This document shows, in pieces, positions 1 to 8,649 of a stretch of 64,000 nucleotides of DNA (position 1 is its first letter; each line of letters begins with the position of its first letter). Origin of the DNA: Acetobacteraceae bacterium ESL0709 (GTDB taxonomy: Bacteria; Pseudomonadota; Alphaproteobacteria; Acetobacterales; Acetobacteraceae); the NCBI GenBank assembly GCA_029433415.1, contig JAQTIA010000003.1, positions 124,001 to 188,000 on the forward strand. The letters run 5' to 3'. Under the pieces are notes generated by a model. That model ran no database searches, had not been told where the DNA came from, and worked only from the letters and a program-made list of their open reading frames with translations. The position numbers and the translations under genes are program-made.

Positions 1-347
1 GAGTTTTGCCCGTCTACGGTTGGCGGAGTGGGGATTGTTGCTTTCAACCCTGCGATCATGCCACCCAGTTGCGAGAAAGGAAGGCAACTCCCGGCTGCGT
101 CACGTACAAAACGGGCAATTGTCAGGCGGCGCCACGACATTTCTGGTACGCTGCCTTTCCATGAAAGGCCAAGACCCAAATTAATGAGTAGTTGCAGGGC
201 GACCAAGATGAAGAAACCTGAAAATCCTACCTTGGCCAGTGCTGTTTTGATGGGACCTATACCGGCTTTTGCCGTGAGAAAGGCGAAAAGCAGGATGCCG
301 ATAAAAGTAAGACCATAAGGAAGGGATTTTTTCAGGGTCTGATTCAT
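1..347 (-). CDS. hpnL: HpnL-like hopanoid-associated membrane protein (partial, runs off left edge)
   Basis: The first 115 residues of a minus-strand gene, read from the ATG at 347 to the window edge without a stop. Residues 10-30 and 40-60 are hydrophobic membrane segments. They are followed by an RDAAGS-CLPFSQLGG stretch, which resembles the conserved motif of the HpnL family, flippase-like proteins related to the lysylphosphatidylglycerol synthase membrane domain. HpnL proteins are encoded with hopanoid genes and are thought to act in hopanoid or lipid transport; their exact substrate is unsettled. The gene is divergent from hpnA, and the 168-base gap must hold both promoters. The C-terminal two thirds lie outside the window, so length and completeness cannot be judged. 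A more distant flippase-like family member is the main alternative. Confidence 0.75.
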   Translation of the reverse strand, partial: MNQTLKKSLPYGLTFIGILLFAFLTAKAGIGPIKTALAKVGFSGFFILVALQLLINLGLGLSWKGSVPEMSWRRLTIARFVRDAAGSCLPFSQLGGMIAGLKATIPTPPTVDGQN

Positions 348-515
348 GAAAGTTTTTGATTTTCATTTTGTTGGCAGAGGGATGAAGCCATTTTCCCTCA
401 GGGTTGGTCTTTTTTACAGGAGAGTGTTTTCGTATTATACCCCGTCGGACGATTTTTCCTCATTAGAGGAAATTCTTCCATTATTTTATGATTTACGGAG
501 TGGAATGGACAGATC

Positions 516-1505
516 ATGGCTTCTGATAAGACACTCGTTACAGGCGCAACAGGTTTTGTAGGATCAGCAGTGGCGCGTGTTCTCAGGGAGCGGGGCCATA
601 AATTGCGCCTTCTGGCACGTCCATCCTCAGACAAAACGAATATTGAAGGGCTGGATGCAGAGATCGTTTATGGCGACCTGTCACAGCCGGAAACACTGAC
701 CGATATTTTCAGTAATGTACGCTATCTGTTTCATGTTGCCGCAGATTACCGCCTGTGGGTGCCCGATCCAGAGGCCATGATGCGTGCCAATGTGGAAGGA
801 ACGCGTCAGCTGATGCGTCTGGCGCAGAAAGCCGGTGTTGAAAAAATCGTTTATTGTTCTTCGGTCGCAGCTCTGGCGACAGCCCATGACGGCATTCCTG
901 CTGATGAATCGAGTCCTGTGACGGAACAACAGATTGTCGGAGCTTATAAACGTTCCAAATACCGTGCTGAGCAAGCTGTCCTGCAGATGGTCAGGGAAGA
1001 AGGTCTACCCGCAACAATTGTCAATCCTTCAACTCCTATTGGCCCGCGGGATATCAAGCCGACGCCGACAGGTCAGATGATCTGGGATTGTGTACGGGGG
1101 CGTATGCCGGCTTATGTCGATACAGGGTTGAATATCGTCCATGTTGATGATGTGGCTGAAGGACATGCTCTGGCGCTCGAAAAAGGCAGAATAGGCGAGA
1201 AATATATCCTCGGCGGCGATAATATCATGCTCAAGGCCCTGTTTGATCTAATCGGCAGGGAAGCCGACGTTGCTCCGCCAAAAATCAGGCTTGACCAGTC
1301 TGTTCTTTATCCTGTGGCCCTGGTGTCAGAGGGGCTGTACCATCTTTTCAGGATTGAACCGAGAGTTACGCGGGAAATGCTGGCCATGTCCAGGAAGCTG
1401 ATGTTTTTCTCTTGTGCCAAGGCGCAGAAAGAACTTGGTTATGTCTATCGTCCTGCAGGTGAAGCTGTCGCGGATGCTGTTGCGTGGTTTCAAAAGAAAA
1501 AGTAG
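516..1505 (+). CDS. hpnA: Hopanoid-associated sugar epimerase HpnA
   Basis: A 329-residue extended short-chain dehydrogenase/epimerase. The N-terminal TGATGFVG (about residues 8-15) is the Rossmann dinucleotide-binding loop, and AYKRSK near residue 145 carries the YxxxK catalytic pair. Length and sequence fit HpnA, which opens many hopanoid operons; its substrate is unproven but it probably modifies a sugar nucleotide or a hopanoid side chain. The start at 516 gives a normal N-terminus, with a GGAG-like site about 15 bases upstream. It heads a same-strand series through hpnG with short gaps or overlaps, so co-transcription is likely. A generic NAD-dependent epimerase is the alternative, but the context is strong. 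Confidence 0.88.
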   Translation: MASDKTLVTGATGFVGSAVARVLRERGHKLRLLARPSSDKTNIEGLDAEIVYGDLSQPETLTDIFSNVRYLFHVAADYRLWVPDPEAMMRANVEGTRQLMRLAQKAGVEKIVYCSSVAALATAHDGIPADESSPVTEQQIVGAYKRSKYRAEQAVLQMVREEGLPATIVNPSTPIGPRDIKPTPTGQMIWDCVRGRMPAYVDTGLNIVHVDDVAEGHALALEKGRIGEKYILGGDNIMLKALFDLIGREADVAPPKIRLDQSVLYPVALVSEGLYHLFRIEPRVTREMLAMSRKLMFFSCAKAQKELGYVYRPAGEAVADAVAWFQKKK

Positions 1506-1543
1506 AGTCCGCCAGTTTAATCAAATAATGGAAAGACCAAAGC

Positions 1544-2692
1544 ATGACCGCGTTTGCCGCTTTTTTTGTGTGGTTATACCTCATATTCATGCGTGGTTAT
1601 TATTGGCTGGGAGGGCCATGGCTTCAAAGAGTAAAGGGAGAGGATGCCCAATTAAAGCTTTCTCACCTGCCTGCCGTTTCCATTATTGTTCCTGCGCGTG
1701 ACGAAGAAGCCACAATTGACGCTGTCCTGAAATCTCTCCTGACGCAGGATTACAAGGGTACGTATAACGTGATCCTTGTCAATGATGAAAGCCAGGATGC
1801 GACTTCTGTTGTGGCGCGGACAGTCCCTGATCCTCATAACCGTTTGACCGTCATAGATGGTGCGCCTCGTCCGCAGGGGTGGAGCGGCAAGCTCTGGGGT
1901 GTCTATCAGGGGCAGCAGAAAGCATTTGAAATGCTTGGAGAGACAGATTTTATCCTGTTGACAGATGCTGATATTATCCATGAACCAGACCATCTTTCCA
2001 GTCTTGTGACAAAGGCTGTTGAACAGAAATTCGATCTGGTGTCCGAAATGGTCATGCTGAATTGCACGGGTTTCTGGGAAAAACTGCTTGTTCCGGCTTT
2101 TGTGTATTTCTTTGCCCTTCTTTATCCTTTTCGCAAGGTGGTCGATCCCTCATCACTAGTGGCGGGTGCTGCGGGAGGGACGGTTTTGCTGCAATGTGGG
2201 AGATTGAAGAAAATTGGGGGTATTCAGGCTCTGCGTGGTGCCCTGATTGATGATTGTACTCTGGCAGCACATGTCAAGAAATCTGGAGGCAGACTTTATC
2301 TCGGGTGTAGTCAGCAGGCGCGTTCTATCCGCCAATATGAGACAATTGGTGAGATCTGGCATATGATCGCCCGTAACGCCTATGTGCAGCTGGAATTTTC
2401 GCCCTGGCGCTTTGCTATGGCCATTCTGGGAATGTGTCTTGTCTGGCTTGTTCCCGTCTGTAATTTTATATGGGGGAAGGGTAAGAGACGTTGGTTGGGA
2501 GGCATTGTCTATGCTGTAAGCTGTGCCAGTTTCATACCGACTGTCAGGTGGTTTAATCTTTCCCTGTGGCGTATCCTGCCGCTTCCGCTTGTGGCTGTGT
2601 TTTATATGATGGCGACAACAGGATCGGTGATCGACTATTACCGGGGTGTTGGCGTAAACTGGCGCGGGCGTTCCTACGACCAGCGTATTTAA
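1544..2692 (+). CDS. hpnB: Hopanoid-associated glycosyltransferase HpnB
   Basis: A 382-residue family 2 glycosyltransferase. A hydrophobic N-terminus (about residues 3-25) precedes the GT-A domain: VSIIVPARDEE near residue 45 is the nucleotide-sugar entry motif and LLTDADI near 140 is the DxD metal site. Several hydrophobic helices follow (about 185-205, 290-310, 325-365), so the protein should sit in the inner membrane with its catalytic domain in the cytoplasm. This layout matches HpnB. The product is inferred to be a glycosylated hopanoid or related lipid; the sugar donor cannot be read from sequence. It lies 38 bases after hpnA and 25 before hpnC in the same operon. Confidence 0.87.
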   Translation: MTAFAAFFVWLYLIFMRGYYWLGGPWLQRVKGEDAQLKLSHLPAVSIIVPARDEEATIDAVLKSLLTQDYKGTYNVILVNDESQDATSVVARTVPDPHNRLTVIDGAPRPQGWSGKLWGVYQGQQKAFEMLGETDFILLTDADIIHEPDHLSSLVTKAVEQKFDLVSEMVMLNCTGFWEKLLVPAFVYFFALLYPFRKVVDPSSLVAGAAGGTVLLQCGRLKKIGGIQALRGALIDDCTLAAHVKKSGGRLYLGCSQQARSIRQYETIGEIWHMIARNAYVQLEFSPWRFAMAILGMCLVWLVPVCNFIWGKGKRRWLGGIVYAVSCASFIPTVRWFNLSLWRILPLPLVAVFYMMATTGSVIDYYRGVGVNWRGRSYDQRI

Positions 2693-2717
2693 AGCGTAGA
2701 AAAGAAAAGACAGAAAG

Positions 2718-3623
2718 ATGGCTGACAGCAAGAACGAGAGCGACGTCTGGGGTGAAGAAGACGTCACTTCCGCGAAAAATATGGGCGATGAAAACTTTCC
2801 TGTAGGGTCTCTTCTGATTGCTCCAGCCTGTCGGCCTGTCATTCATGCCTATTATCGCTTTGCGCGTGTTGCAGATGATATGGTTGATAATGCCCGCCTC
2901 TCTTCCGAACAGAAAAAGGGTCGCCTGCTTGCCTTGCGGGAAGTCCTGCTTGGAAACAGGATAGCTCCCATGCGCGCTGATGCACAAACGGCTGTTCGTT
3001 TGCGTAGTGAGATGCTGGAGCGCAATTTGCCTTTATCTCTGGCGAGTGACCTGATTACAGCCTTTGTGATGGATGCTGAAAAGAACCGTTATCAGAGCTG
3101 GGGCGAACTTTTGGATTATTGTCGTTACTCTGCCAATCCGGTAGGGCGCTTTTTGCTGGCGGTGCACAGGGAGGGGGATGAGACTTCAGGACCGTCAGAT
3201 GCTCTTTGTACGGCACTGCAAATTGTCAATCATCTTCAGGATGTACAGGATGATCTCTGCAAGCTGGATCGCTGTTATCTGCCTTTGCCATGGCTGGAGG
3301 AGGAGCATGTGACGGTGGATGATCTGCGTCTGGCGCGTTCGAAACCGGGTGTGAGGCGGGTTTTTGACAGGGTTCTGGCCGGGGTTGATGAGTTGAATCA
3401 TATGGCCCGGCGTCTTCCTTCCCTGATCAGGGACAGGCGCATGCGTCTTGAGGCGGCTGTTATTGTCAATTTGTGCGCACAGTTGACAGATCATTTGCAT
3501 GTTCACGACCCGATTGAACATCGTGTGGCTCTGGGGCGGAAGGATGGGATCAAGGCCCTTTTGAGGGCTTTGGCTTATTTGCCATCGCCAAAACCGCACC
3601 CTTCCTTTATGAAGGTGAAGTGA
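2718..3623 (+). CDS. hpnC: Hydroxysqualene synthase HpnC
   Basis: A 301-residue protein of the squalene/phytoene synthase fold. Both aspartate-rich metal-binding motifs are visible: VADDMVD near residue 53 and LQDVQDD near 175. In the HpnCDE pathway HpnD makes presqualene diphosphate from two farnesyl diphosphates and HpnC converts it to hydroxysqualene. The assignment as HpnC rather than HpnD rests on gene order (C then D then E) and on the N-terminal ENFPVGSLL segment, typical of HpnC. The N-terminal 30 residues are acidic and probably disordered. It acts as a soluble or membrane-peripheral enzyme. The stop at 3621-3623 lies 60 bases before the chosen hpnD start. Confidence 0.9.
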   Translation: MADSKNESDVWGEEDVTSAKNMGDENFPVGSLLIAPACRPVIHAYYRFARVADDMVDNARLSSEQKKGRLLALREVLLGNRIAPMRADAQTAVRLRSEMLERNLPLSLASDLITAFVMDAEKNRYQSWGELLDYCRYSANPVGRFLLAVHREGDETSGPSDALCTALQIVNHLQDVQDDLCKLDRCYLPLPWLEEEHVTVDDLRLARSKPGVRRVFDRVLAGVDELNHMARRLPSLIRDRRMRLEAAVIVNLCAQLTDHLHVHDPIEHRVALGRKDGIKALLRALAYLPSPKPHPSFMKVK

Positions 3624-3683
3624 CGTTATGTGTTTGGCAAGATGTCATGGCGAAGTGTTGAGGTGGGAGCAGAAGAGGCGATA

Positions 3684-4562
3684 ATGAGTTTTGGTCATAA
3701 ACAGGAAGCTTTGGGTCTGGTTTGTGCCCCTTCGGATCTGGTTTCTGTTGAAGGAATTGTCGATCGGTCTGGTACCTCTTTCGGTAAAGGTATGAAGGTC
3801 CTCTCTCCTTTGCGTCGGCAGGGTATGTATGCTGTTTACGCTTTTTGTCGAACTGTTGACGATATTGCTGATGGAGACAGTGGCGAAAAGAATCCGCAGC
3901 AGGCTCTGACGGCATGGTTTGACCGCATTAGTGACCTCTATGAAGGTAAAACGCGTGATGCCCTGGACAATGTGCTCGTTGCGGCTATTGAGCGATTTCA
4001 TCTGAATAAAAAAGATTTCGATGACGTTATTGAAGGGATGCTGATGGATTGTCAGGGGCCGATTGTTGCCCCTGATGAGGAAACGCTTGATCTCTATTGT
4101 GATCGCGTAGCTTCAGCGGTGGGACGGCTTTCCGTAAGGGTGTTCGGAACACCTCATCATGAGGGTGCCGTTATCGCCTATCATCTGGGGAGAGCCTTGC
4201 AGTTGACGAATATCCTGCGTGATATTGCTGAGGATGCAAAAAGAGGCCGTCTCTATCTGCCCAAGGAATTACTGGAGCGGTTTTATGTTCCGCTTGATCC
4301 AGCCGAAGCAATTTATGCCCGGGGGCTGGATCCTGTCTGTCGTATTCTGGCAGGACGTGCACGCGATCATTTCAGGGCTGCCGACAAAGCGATGAAGCAC
4401 TGTCCGTCTTCAACGGTAAGGCCCGCCCGTCTTATGGCCGCTTCCTACAAGGTAACGCTTGAGGCGCTGGAAAAAAGAGGCTGGCGTAATCCCGAGTCCC
4501 CATTGAAAATCTGCCCATGGCGCAGGAAGCTGGCTTTGGCTCTGGCATTTGCTGGAGTGTAA
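3684..4562 (+). CDS. hpnD: Presqualene diphosphate synthase HpnD
   Basis: A second squalene/phytoene synthase-fold protein (292 residues). The two Asp-rich motifs are VDDIAD near residue 46 and ILRDIAED near 160, with the KGMKVLSPLRRQGMYAVYAF region expected for HpnD. It condenses two farnesyl diphosphates to presqualene diphosphate, the first committed step. The ATG at 3684 is preferred over a GTG at 3630 because AGAAGAGG lies just upstream (3671-3678) and because residues coded between the two starts do not resemble the family. Its stop overlaps the hpnE ribosome-binding region, so the two are probably translationally coupled. Confidence 0.91.
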   Translation: MSFGHKQEALGLVCAPSDLVSVEGIVDRSGTSFGKGMKVLSPLRRQGMYAVYAFCRTVDDIADGDSGEKNPQQALTAWFDRISDLYEGKTRDALDNVLVAAIERFHLNKKDFDDVIEGMLMDCQGPIVAPDEETLDLYCDRVASAVGRLSVRVFGTPHHEGAVIAYHLGRALQLTNILRDIAEDAKRGRLYLPKELLERFYVPLDPAEAIYARGLDPVCRILAGRARDHFRAADKAMKHCPSSTVRPARLMAASYKVTLEALEKRGWRNPESPLKICPWRRKLALALAFAGV

Positions 4563-4564
4563 TA

Positions 4565-5854
4565 GTGGGACATGTTCATATTATCGGGGGAGGACTTGCT
4601 GGTCTTTCAGCCGCTATAGAGCTGGCACCTCAGGCACAGGTTACGATTTACGAGGCTGGGCCCGCATGTGGTGGTCGGGCACGGTCATTTTATGACCGCG
4701 TCCTGGAGACGACGATTGATAATGGCAATCATATGCTGTTATCAGCAAATGCCCTGACTTTCCGTTATCTGGATCTCACAGGAGCCAGAGGCACGCTGAA
4801 GGGGCCGGGAAAGCCTATTTTCCCTTGGTATGATCTGGATGACGGGTTGGGATGGTGTCTGCGACTCTCAAAGGGGAAGATCCCTTTCTGGCTTTTTAAT
4901 CGTCGTGCCCGTGTTCCCGGGATGGCGCTGAAAGAGGTTTTTGTTCTTAACCGCCTGATGAAAGCTGGACCAGACCAGACCGTGGCGGAATGTCTTGATG
5001 ATGGTGAATTTACGCGCCGTCTTTTGGCCCCTTTTGCTATTTCGGCGCTGAATACCGATATTGAGAGCGGCAGCGCCGCTCTTTTGGGGACGATTATCAA
5101 AAAGACACTGGCGCAGGGTGGAATGGCCTGCTGTCCCTGGACTGCCAAAAATGGCCTTTCGGAGACATTTGTTACTCCAGCTCTGACATATCTGGAAAAA
5201 TTTCACGCCCGTGTTCTCTTGGGTACGCGTGTCTCTTCTCTGAAAACAGAAGGCGGACGTCTTGTTTCTTTCATGACATCTGATGGCGAGATTATCCTTG
5301 AGGCTGAGGATTCAGTCATTCTGGCTGTGCCAGCACCTGTAGCTGAAACGCTTTTACCTGGTCTTAAAGTGCCAACGGCTTTTGAATCGATCGTCAATGC
5401 CCATTATCGTCTGCCTTTTACGCTGAAGGCCAAAGGGTCAGTAGGGGAAGCAGGATTTGTGGGCTTGGTGGGAGGCATGGCTGAATGGATCTTTATCCAT
5501 GATAATGTGCTTTCCGTGACCGTCAGTGCAGCTAATCGTTATGCAGATTATTCCAATGACTCCATGCTTGACCTGATCTGGGAGGAAATTACCCAGGCCT
5601 TGAATACGGTCATTGAAGGCGTTTTGCCCCTTGCGACGCCTGCAAGTAGACTTATTCGGGAAAAAAGGGCTACTTTTGCCGCTACACCAGAGCAGAACAG
5701 GCGTCGTCCCGGAGCGGCGACAGCCTATGGTAATCTGGCTCTGGCAGGAGACTGGACCGATACGGGACTACCTTCAACAATTGAAGGGGCCATACAATCT
5801 GGTCTGGCGGCCGTCAGTGTTCTGGGATTCCGTTCGGCTTTCAAGCCTTCTTGA
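4565..5854 (+). CDS. hpnE: Hydroxysqualene dehydroxylase HpnE
   Basis: A 429-residue FAD-dependent amine-oxidase-fold protein. The N-terminal HIIGGGLAGLSAAIEL is the FAD-binding GxGxxG loop, and the C-terminal LAGDWTDTGLPSTIEGA is the second flavin-contact motif of this fold. HpnE reduces hydroxysqualene to squalene, finishing the HpnCDE route. The start is a GTG at 4565, two bases after the hpnD stop, with GGAG at 4554-4557 inside hpnD. An upstream ATG at 4517 in the same frame would put the FAD loop unusually far from the N-terminus and lies wholly inside hpnD, so it was not used. Confidence 0.9.
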   Translation: MGHVHIIGGGLAGLSAAIELAPQAQVTIYEAGPACGGRARSFYDRVLETTIDNGNHMLLSANALTFRYLDLTGARGTLKGPGKPIFPWYDLDDGLGWCLRLSKGKIPFWLFNRRARVPGMALKEVFVLNRLMKAGPDQTVAECLDDGEFTRRLLAPFAISALNTDIESGSAALLGTIIKKTLAQGGMACCPWTAKNGLSETFVTPALTYLEKFHARVLLGTRVSSLKTEGGRLVSFMTSDGEIILEAEDSVILAVPAPVAETLLPGLKVPTAFESIVNAHYRLPFTLKAKGSVGEAGFVGLVGGMAEWIFIHDNVLSVTVSAANRYADYSNDSMLDLIWEEITQALNTVIEGVLPLATPASRLIREKRATFAATPEQNRRRPGAATAYGNLALAGDWTDTGLPSTIEGAIQSGLAAVSVLGFRSAFKPS

Positions 5855-5915
5855 AGATGTGACAGTTCGTATAACTATTTATCATGATCAAAAGAAATCA
5901 GTCAGGGAGACACTA

Positions 5916-7871
5916 GTGAGCGAGATTTTGTCCAGTCCGAGTGAGTTTAACAGTCAGGTTGATCGCTCCATTGAGCAGGCCCATCAGGCTTTGGGACGCC
6001 GGCAGAAAGATGATGGTCATTGGGTCTTTGAACTGGAGGCTGATGCGACTATTCCAGCGGAATATATTCTTCTTGAGCATTTCCTTGATCGTATTGACGC
6101 TGAGAAAGAGGAGAAAATTGGGCATTATCTCCGTCGTATTCAGGGTGCCCATGGAGGGTGGCCCCTTTATCATGATGGAGGATTTGATCTTTCAGCTACC
6201 GTAAAGGCCTATTTTGCGCTTAAGGCTCTGGGTGACAGCCCCGATGCGCCCCATATGCGTGCTGCACGTGCGGCGATCCTTCAGCATGGCGGAGCTGAAA
6301 GAAGCAATGTTTTTACGCGTATCCAGCTTGCCCTGTTTGGGGAAGTGCCGTGGGATGCTGTGCCGGTCATGCCTGTGGAGCTGATGCTCCTTTCACGCAA
6401 GGCCTTTGTTTCTTTGTGGAATATGTCTTACTGGTCTCGTACGGTAATTGCGCCTTTACTGGTTCTCGGTGCCTTGAAGCCAGTTGCCAGAAATCCGCGC
6501 AATATTCATGTTCAGGAATTGTTTGTAACACCTCCCGGACAGATCAGGGACTGGATCAGGGGGCCATATCGGTCCTGGTGGGGGCGTTTCTTTAAATATC
6601 TGGACGTCATTCTGCGCAAGACGGAACCTTATTTCCCGAAAAAAACGCACCAGAAAGCCATTAATAAGGCGATCAGCTTTATTGAGGAGCGTTTAAGTGC
6701 TGGCGGGCTGGGGGCCATTTATCCAGCCATGGCGAATGTCATCATGATGTACCGCACGCTTGGAGTGTCCGATAGTGATCCCAAGGCAGCGCAGGCCTGG
6801 CAGGCTGTTCAGGATTTGCTGGTCGAGAAGAATGGCGAAATATATTGTCAGCCTTGTGTCTCACCTGTCTGGGATACGGGACTGTCCGGGCTTGCCATGC
6901 TCGAGGCGGCGTCCGGGCCCAAGGCGACAAAACGTGAAGAGACGATGACGGCGTTAAAGAAAAGCGCGGCGTGGCTAAGAGAGCATCAGATTCTTGATGT
7001 CAAGGGGGACTGGGTTATCAATGCCCCCACTCTGAGGCCAGGGGGATGGGCTTTTCAGTACGAGAATGACTATTATCCTGATGTTGATGATACGGCAGTG
7101 GTTGGAATGCTCCTTCACCGGCTTGATGCTGCGGGCAACGAAGAGGCGATTGCCCGTGCGCGCGAGTGGATTATCGGTATGCAAAGTACAAATGGCGGCT
7201 GGGGCGCCTTTGACATTGATAACGATCTTGATTTCCTGAATTATATTCCTTTTGCCGATCACGGGGCTCTGCTTGATCCTCCGACAGCAGACGTTTCTGC
7301 ACGTTGCATTTCTTTCCTCTCACAGCTTGGGCATGTTGAGGATCGTGAAGTCATAGAAAAAGGTATCACCTATCTGCGCAATGAGCAGGAGCCTGAAGGC
7401 AGTTGGTTCGGGCGGTGGGGTACAAATTATATCTATGGTACATGGTCTGTCCTGTGTGGCTTGAATATTGCCGGTGTCGCCTATTCTGACCCCATGATTG
7501 TTCGTGCAGTTCAGTGGTTGAAGTCAGTTCAAAGGGAAGATGGCGGCTGGGGTGAAGACTGCGCCAGTTATGAAGGCGCCAGACATGGCGTCTATAAAAC
7601 CAGTCTTCCGACCCAGACAGCCTGGGCTGTTCTGGCCCTTATGGCCGTTGGGGAAAGAGAATGTGATGCCGTAAAGCGCGGTATTGCCTATCTTGCGGCG
7701 GCGCAGGATGAAAAGGGAGAATGGCATGAGGAGCCTTACAATGCTGTTGGTTTCCCGAAAGTCTTTTATCTGCGCTACCATGGCTATAAACAGTTTTTCC
7801 CGCTTATGGCTCTCTCACGTTACCGCAATCTGGGGAGCAGCAATTCGGGCCGTGTAGAGTTCGGATTCTGA
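5916..7871 (+). CDS. shc: Squalene-hopene cyclase (HpnF)
   Basis: A 651-residue prenyltransferase/squalene cyclase family protein of normal length. The catalytic acid motif DVDD is at residues 389-392, and several QW-type repeats (GGWGAFD, EGSWFGRWG, DGGWGEDC) line the barrel. It cyclises squalene to hopene and diplopterol as a monotopic membrane enzyme. The GTG at 5916 was chosen: AGGGAGA (5904-5910) sits five bases before it, whereas the in-frame upstream ATG at 5613 would overlap hpnE by 240 bases and add 101 unrelated residues. The stop overlaps the hpnG start (TGATG), so the two are translationally coupled. Confidence 0.95.
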   Translation: MSEILSSPSEFNSQVDRSIEQAHQALGRRQKDDGHWVFELEADATIPAEYILLEHFLDRIDAEKEEKIGHYLRRIQGAHGGWPLYHDGGFDLSATVKAYFALKALGDSPDAPHMRAARAAILQHGGAERSNVFTRIQLALFGEVPWDAVPVMPVELMLLSRKAFVSLWNMSYWSRTVIAPLLVLGALKPVARNPRNIHVQELFVTPPGQIRDWIRGPYRSWWGRFFKYLDVILRKTEPYFPKKTHQKAINKAISFIEERLSAGGLGAIYPAMANVIMMYRTLGVSDSDPKAAQAWQAVQDLLVEKNGEIYCQPCVSPVWDTGLSGLAMLEAASGPKATKREETMTALKKSAAWLREHQILDVKGDWVINAPTLRPGGWAFQYENDYYPDVDDTAVVGMLLHRLDAAGNEEAIARAREWIIGMQSTNGGWGAFDIDNDLDFLNYIPFADHGALLDPPTADVSARCISFLSQLGHVEDREVIEKGITYLRNEQEPEGSWFGRWGTNYIYGTWSVLCGLNIAGVAYSDPMIVRAVQWLKSVQREDGGWGEDCASYEGARHGVYKTSLPTQTAWAVLALMAVGERECDAVKRGIAYLAAAQDEKGEWHEEPYNAVGFPKVFYLRYHGYKQFFPLMALSRYRNLGSSNSGRVEFGF

Positions 7872-8494
7872 TGTTGGGGATTTTGACCGGGCTGGCCGAA
7901 GAGGCGAAGCTTGCCGCACGTGCCTTCCCGGAAGCAAAAATTGCTCTCAGTTACGCACAGGAAGAGCAGGGGAGACGCGCTTTGCAAGCGCTTTTGCGTG
8001 CCGGTGCGACGGAATTACTGTCATTTGGCTGTGCTGGTGGGTTGGATCCGACTTTGCAGCCGGGGGCGATTATTGTGCCGGATTATGTCTATGATGCAGG
8101 GAAGAAAATTTCCTGTGATGGGGCGATGAGAAAGCGTTTCGGAGCAGGCAAGGTTCATGGAGGGGGCATTTTCCATAGCTCTGTCATGATTGGGACGGCA
8201 GAACAGAAACGGCAGATTTGTAAAGAGACAGGCTGTTGCGCTGTCGATATGGAGAGCGGAATTGTGGCGCAGTCCGGGCTTCCATTCGCGGTTTTACGCG
8301 TGATTTGCGATGATGCCTCCCGTGATTTGCCGCCAGCAGCAGCTTCTGGCCTGAAAAATGGGAAGATCTTTCTGCCAGGTTTGATAGGCTCGCTTTTCCG
8401 TCGGCCGTCCCAGTTGGGTGCCTTGATGCAGCTCGGGAAAGAAGCAGGCAGAGCCCGTAGGTCTATGGCGGATTTTTTACGTGACATTCTGTGA
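7871..8494 (+). CDS. hpnG: Adenosylhopane nucleosidase/phosphorylase HpnG
   Basis: A 207-residue protein of the nucleoside phosphorylase superfamily. Visible family features are FGCAGGLDP near residue 57, VDMESG near 125 (base and ribose recognition) and an aspartate in VICDDAS near 148. HpnG removes adenine from adenosylhopane to give ribosyl- or phosphoribosyl-hopane, a step to bacteriohopanetetrol. The usual preceding enzyme, the radical-SAM protein HpnH, is not adjacent and must lie elsewhere if the side chain is built. The start ATG overlaps the shc stop. A purine nucleoside phosphorylase is the formal alternative, but the position directly after shc favours HpnG. Confidence 0.87.
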   Translation: MLGILTGLAEEAKLAARAFPEAKIALSYAQEEQGRRALQALLRAGATELLSFGCAGGLDPTLQPGAIIVPDYVYDAGKKISCDGAMRKRFGAGKVHGGGIFHSSVMIGTAEQKRQICKETGCCAVDMESGIVAQSGLPFAVLRVICDDASRDLPPAAASGLKNGKIFLPGLIGSLFRRPSQLGALMQLGKEAGRARRSMADFLRDIL

Positions 8495-8510
8495 GGAACA
8501 CTTGCTTTTT

Positions 8511-8537
8511 ACGGGATGAAACGTTAGAAAATCCCGT
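8511..8537 (+). terminator. Hairpin after hpnG
   Basis: A 7-bp perfect stem, ACGGGAT at 8511-8517 with ATCCCGT at 8531-8537 and a 13-base loop, 17 bases after the hpnG stop. The following bases are only moderately T-rich, so it is a weak intrinsic terminator at best. It separates the hopanoid operon from the rpsB leader. Confidence 0.4.
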
Positions 8538-8570
8538 TCGTCTTTGTCAAAGAGGGCGGATATTTCGCAC

Positions 8571-8616
8571 GCATGGTCCAGGCTGATCTGGTGCCTGTTT
8601 ACAGGCCATACCATGC
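8571..8616 (+). promoter_or_regulatory. Candidate structured rpsB leader (three-way junction)
   Basis: An outer 7-bp perfect helix pairs GCATGGT (8571-8577) with ACCATGC (8610-8616). It encloses two side-by-side hairpins, CCAG/CTGG (8578-8581 with 8588-8591) and GCCTG/CAGGC (8593-8597 with 8602-8606, loop TTTA). Together they form a compact three-way junction that ends right at a GGAGG (8616-8620 region) upstream of rpsB. Ribosomal protein S2 controls its own operon in other bacteria through a leader RNA, so an S2-responsive element is the natural guess. I cannot match it to a named RNA family by eye. Confidence 0.5.
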
Positions 8617-8649
8617 GGAGGATTAACCAGAATTATAAGGTTGCTTTTT

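Noticed and set aside
2156-2842. A 228-codon minus-strand frame across hpnB and hpnC
   Set aside because: It overlaps two well-supported operon genes and has no ribosome-binding site or family resemblance.
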